The translations under genes were made by a program, and so were the position numbers. From positions 1 to 5,384 of the forward strand of contig JAODGF010000128.1 of NCBI GenBank assembly GCA_025464645.1: 5,384 nt of DNA, in the 5' to 3' direction. The notes under the pieces were generated by a model that was not told the origin of the DNA, did no database searches, and saw only the letters and a program-made list of their open reading frames with translations. Source of the DNA: Methanosarcinales archaeon (GTDB lineage: Archaea; Halobacteriota; Syntropharchaeia; Alkanophagales; Methanospirareceae). Of this stretch, positions 3,346 through 5,384 are shown in pieces. Numbering within the stretch: position 1 is the first letter of the stretch; each line of letters opens with the position of its first letter.

Positions 3346-5384
3346 ATGTGCGAAATAGCAGGGGTCTTCAACCACGAAAAATCAGTAGAACTTATAATCA
3401 AGTGCTTAAAAGCACTGAAGCACCGAAAAGAATCAGGCGTCTGGATTGGCACCCAAAACCGTGATTGGCATTCAAAAGACTTACAAGAATTAGAACAAGC
3501 TGTGAAAGGGGAGAAAAGTAAAAGCTGCATTGCATGTTGCACACACAAAACTTCTCTTTTAGGCAGAGATTCTAAAGGCATGTTTGTAGCGGATGCCGAT
3601 CTGTACAATCGGAAGGAATTATATAAAGCTTTTCTTTCTAAGAAAAGGTTTGATGGAGCGTATGCATTTGCTTATTGGATACGTGAAGACGGTTGTGAAG
3701 AGTTGCATATAGCACGGGATATAGTAGGCTTAAAGCCTGTTTGTTTCGCACATGCCGATGGCTTCTTTGCATTTGCTTCGGAAAAGAAGGGATTAGAAGC
3801 GATGGGGTTTCCGCATGCGATTGTGCTTGACCCACGGGTGCTCTTGAAGTACAACATAAAAGAAGACAGGCTGAGTTTCGAGAAACGAGATTCTTTTGAC
3901 TTTTTTTTAGAACCAGAGATAGAGGAGGATAAGGAGAAGATAAAGAAAGAATTGCTGAAATTGGTGCGAGAAAGCATTTCGAGAAGGATACCACCGTGCG
4001 AGAAATTTGGCGTGCTCTTCTCCGGCGGTTTAGATTCTACACTCATTGCTTATTTGTGTAAGGATTTAGGCATGGATTTTGTCTGTTACACCGTGGCGGT
4101 GGAAGAGCGGGGGATGAAAGAAGCGGAGGATTTGCGATATGCGAAGCGTATTGCATCGGATTTTGGATTTGAGTTAAAAATAAAGAGAATAGAAGTTGAA
4201 GAGCTTGAGAAATATCTTACGGAAGTCGTTCCTTTAGTCGAGGATACCGATGTCGTGAAGGTGAGTGTGGCTTTGCCTTTATATTTGGCTTGCGAGTTCG
4301 CAAGAGAAGACGGGATAAAAACGGTTTTATATGGTCTCGGCACAGAGGAACTATTCGCGGGATACGAAAGACATAAACGGATAAAAAAAGAGGACCTGAA
4401 CAAAGAATGTTTAGCCGGGCTGTTGGGGATGTATATGCGAGACCTTTACCGGGATGAACTGGTAGCAAAATCACAGGGGATTTCATTACGGGCACCGTTT
4501 TTGGCTACGGAACTTGTGGATTATGCATTGCGAATACCCGCGTCTTATAAATTGTCAGATAAGGGAAACAAGCTGATTGTAAGAGAAATAGCGAGAGACC
4601 TTGGGCTGGTGGAAGTCGCGAGTAGAAAAAAAAGAGCGGTTCAGTATGGCTCGAATGTTCTTAAGGCAATAGAAAAGCTCGCAAAGAGAAATGGGTTCAA
4701 GTATAAGAAAGATTATCTGAGGTCTTTTTACCCTTCTCGAAATGTAAAGTTGGGCTGCCTCTTCAGCTCTGGTAAGGACAGTGCTTATGCACTATGGCTC
4801 AAACAGAAGGAAGGCTATCCGGTAGAATGTTTAATCACCATAAAAAGCCTGAATCCCGAATCGTATATGTTCCACACACCTGCGATAGAACTGGTAGAGC
4901 TGCAAGCCGATGCGATTGGCTTGCCTTTGATTATGAAAGAGACGCACGGCGAGAAAGAGAAGGAACTGGAGGACCTGCGAGCTGCTTTTAGAGAAGCAAA
5001 GGAGAGATACAGGATAGAAGGTGTTATAACAGGCGCATTATGGAGTGAATATCAAAAAGAGCGAATAGAACGGATTGCAGCAGAAGAAAATCTCAAGGTG
5101 TTCTCGCCTTTATGGCATATCAATCAGGAAACAGAGATGCGGCTCGTGGTAGCTAATTTCGAGGTGATTTTTACTGGCATCAGTGCGTACGGTTTAGACA
5201 GGAGCTGGCTTGGCAGGAGGATAACGATGGATGACATTGAACAGTTGGTGGAATTAAACAAAAGAGTAAAGATAAATATTGCAGGAGAAGGCGGTGAATT
5301 TGAATCTCTTGTCCTGGACGGACCTGCGTCAATGTTCAGGAAAAGACTTGTCATATTAAAAAGTGAGATAGTGGAAGAAGGAGA
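3346..5384 (+). CDS. Fusion of asparagine-synthetase-like amidotransferase with diphthine-ammonia ligase (Dph6), 3' end beyond window
   Basis: At least 679 codons, open at the right edge. Residues 1-190 form a class II glutamine amidotransferase: Cys2 nucleophile (MCEIAGVF), HRKESG (26-31), DLYNRKEL (85-92), DGAYAFA (103-109), ARDIVGLKP (123-131). Residues 200-450 are an asparagine-synthetase ATP-pyrophosphatase domain: SGGLDS PP-loop (226-231), GLGTEELFAGYERH (330-343), SLRAPFL (380-386). Residues 466-679 are Dph6: a second PP-loop SSGKDS (474-479), ESYMFHTP (505-512), GALWSEYQ (563-570), YGLDRSWLGR (615-624), GEGGEFESLVLDGP (647-660). Dph6 adenylates diphthine on elongation factor 2 and adds ammonia, the last step of diphthamide synthesis in the cytoplasm. 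Probably 20-30 residues lie beyond the edge. The fusion suggests ammonia supply to Dph6 by the first half. Several amidotransferase and synthetase residues look altered, so asparagine synthesis is doubtful. Confidence 0.9.
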   Translation, partial: MCEIAGVFNHEKSVELIIKCLKALKHRKESGVWIGTQNRDWHSKDLQELEQAVKGEKSKSCIACCTHKTSLLGRDSKGMFVADADLYNRKELYKAFLSKKRFDGAYAFAYWIREDGCEELHIARDIVGLKPVCFAHADGFFAFASEKKGLEAMGFPHAIVLDPRVLLKYNIKEDRLSFEKRDSFDFFLEPEIEEDKEKIKKELLKLVRESISRRIPPCEKFGVLFSGGLDSTLIAYLCKDLGMDFVCYTVAVEERGMKEAEDLRYAKRIASDFGFELKIKRIEVEELEKYLTEVVPLVEDTDVVKVSVALPLYLACEFAREDGIKTVLYGLGTEELFAGYERHKRIKKEDLNKECLAGLLGMYMRDLYRDELVAKSQGISLRAPFLATELVDYALRIPASYKLSDKGNKLIVREIARDLGLVEVASRKKRAVQYGSNVLKAIEKLAKRNGFKYKKDYLRSFYPSRNVKLGCLFSSGKDSAYALWLKQKEGYPVECLITIKSLNPESYMFHTPAIELVELQADAIGLPLIMKETHGEKEKELEDLRAAFREAKERYRIEGVITGALWSEYQKERIERIAAEENLKVFSPLWHINQETEMRLVVANFEVIFTGISAYGLDRSWLGRRITMDDIEQLVELNKRVKINIAGEGGEFESLVLDGPASMFRKRLVILKSEIVEEG

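Noticed and set aside
3112..3608. Minus-strand frames 3112-3375 and 3258-3608
   Set aside because: They run across the end of the helicase fragment, the purine-rich leader and the start of the fusion gene. The Cys/Ser/Leu/Phe-rich translation is typical of antisense to Lys/Glu codons.
3638..4495. Several minus-strand open frames of about 90-125 codons (3638-3994, 3672-4046, 4086-4403, 4217-4495)
   Set aside because: They lie antisense within the asparagine-synthetase-like coding region, are Ser/Leu/Pro-rich with no domain signal, and the plus strand is strongly supported by motifs.
4794..4991. Plus-strand 65-codon frame
   Set aside because: Out-of-frame shadow of the Dph6 domain, which is continuous through this interval in the other frame.
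5124..5354. Minus-strand 76-codon frame
   Set aside because: Antisense to the conserved GEGGEFES region of Dph6; no ribosome site or recognisable motif.
1..5384. CRISPR array, tRNA, rRNA or complete insertion sequence
   Set aside because: No regularly spaced repeats, no cloverleaf-like sequence noticed, and no transposase motif or terminal inverted repeats seen on either strand.

Overview
The window looks archaeal, probably euryarchaeal. The strongest evidence is the right-hand gene, which carries a diphthine-ammonia ligase (Dph6) domain. Diphthamide is made only in archaea and eukaryotes, and the compact genes, Shine-Dalgarno sites and A/T-rich TATA-like boxes fit an archaeon rather than a eukaryote. 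A methane-cycling lineage of the ANME-1 or methanogen kind is a guess from overall sequence feel and cannot be proved here.

Left part (1-1000) is a patch of gene debris on the + strand. It holds two tiny reading frames at the edge and a 100-codon frame resembling the C-terminal tail of a large N6-adenine DNA methylase. An ATGA overlap then leads into a 56-codon frame that may be the N-terminus of a DUF3800-like protein. Last is an unrecognised gene (about 610-982) broken by one frameshift. The middle (1057-2490) looks intact: a PIN-domain ribonuclease gene on +, convergent with and overlapping a tightly coupled two-gene operon on -. That operon encodes a YwgA/Panacea-like protein followed by a 130-residue protein of unknown function.

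From about 2520 to 3184 there is more debris. A perfect 57-bp copy (2650-2706) of the start of the methylase-tail frame (179-235) is joined directly to an internal piece of a PLD-plus-SNF2 helicase gene. The piece contains an HKD phospholipase-D motif and a Walker A motif and then stops. Methylase tail and PLD-helicase pieces, with a PIN nuclease and a Panacea-like gene nearby, look like a decayed defence or restriction island.

The right 2 kb (3346 to the edge) is one long open gene of at least 679 codons, the most interesting object here. It is a fusion of a class II glutamine amidotransferase, an asparagine-synthetase-type ATP-pyrophosphatase domain and a Dph6 diphthine-ammonia ligase domain. 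Several residues normally needed for glutaminase and asparagine-synthetase activity appear altered. This suggests the first half may serve diphthamide amidation of elongation factor 2 rather than make asparagine.
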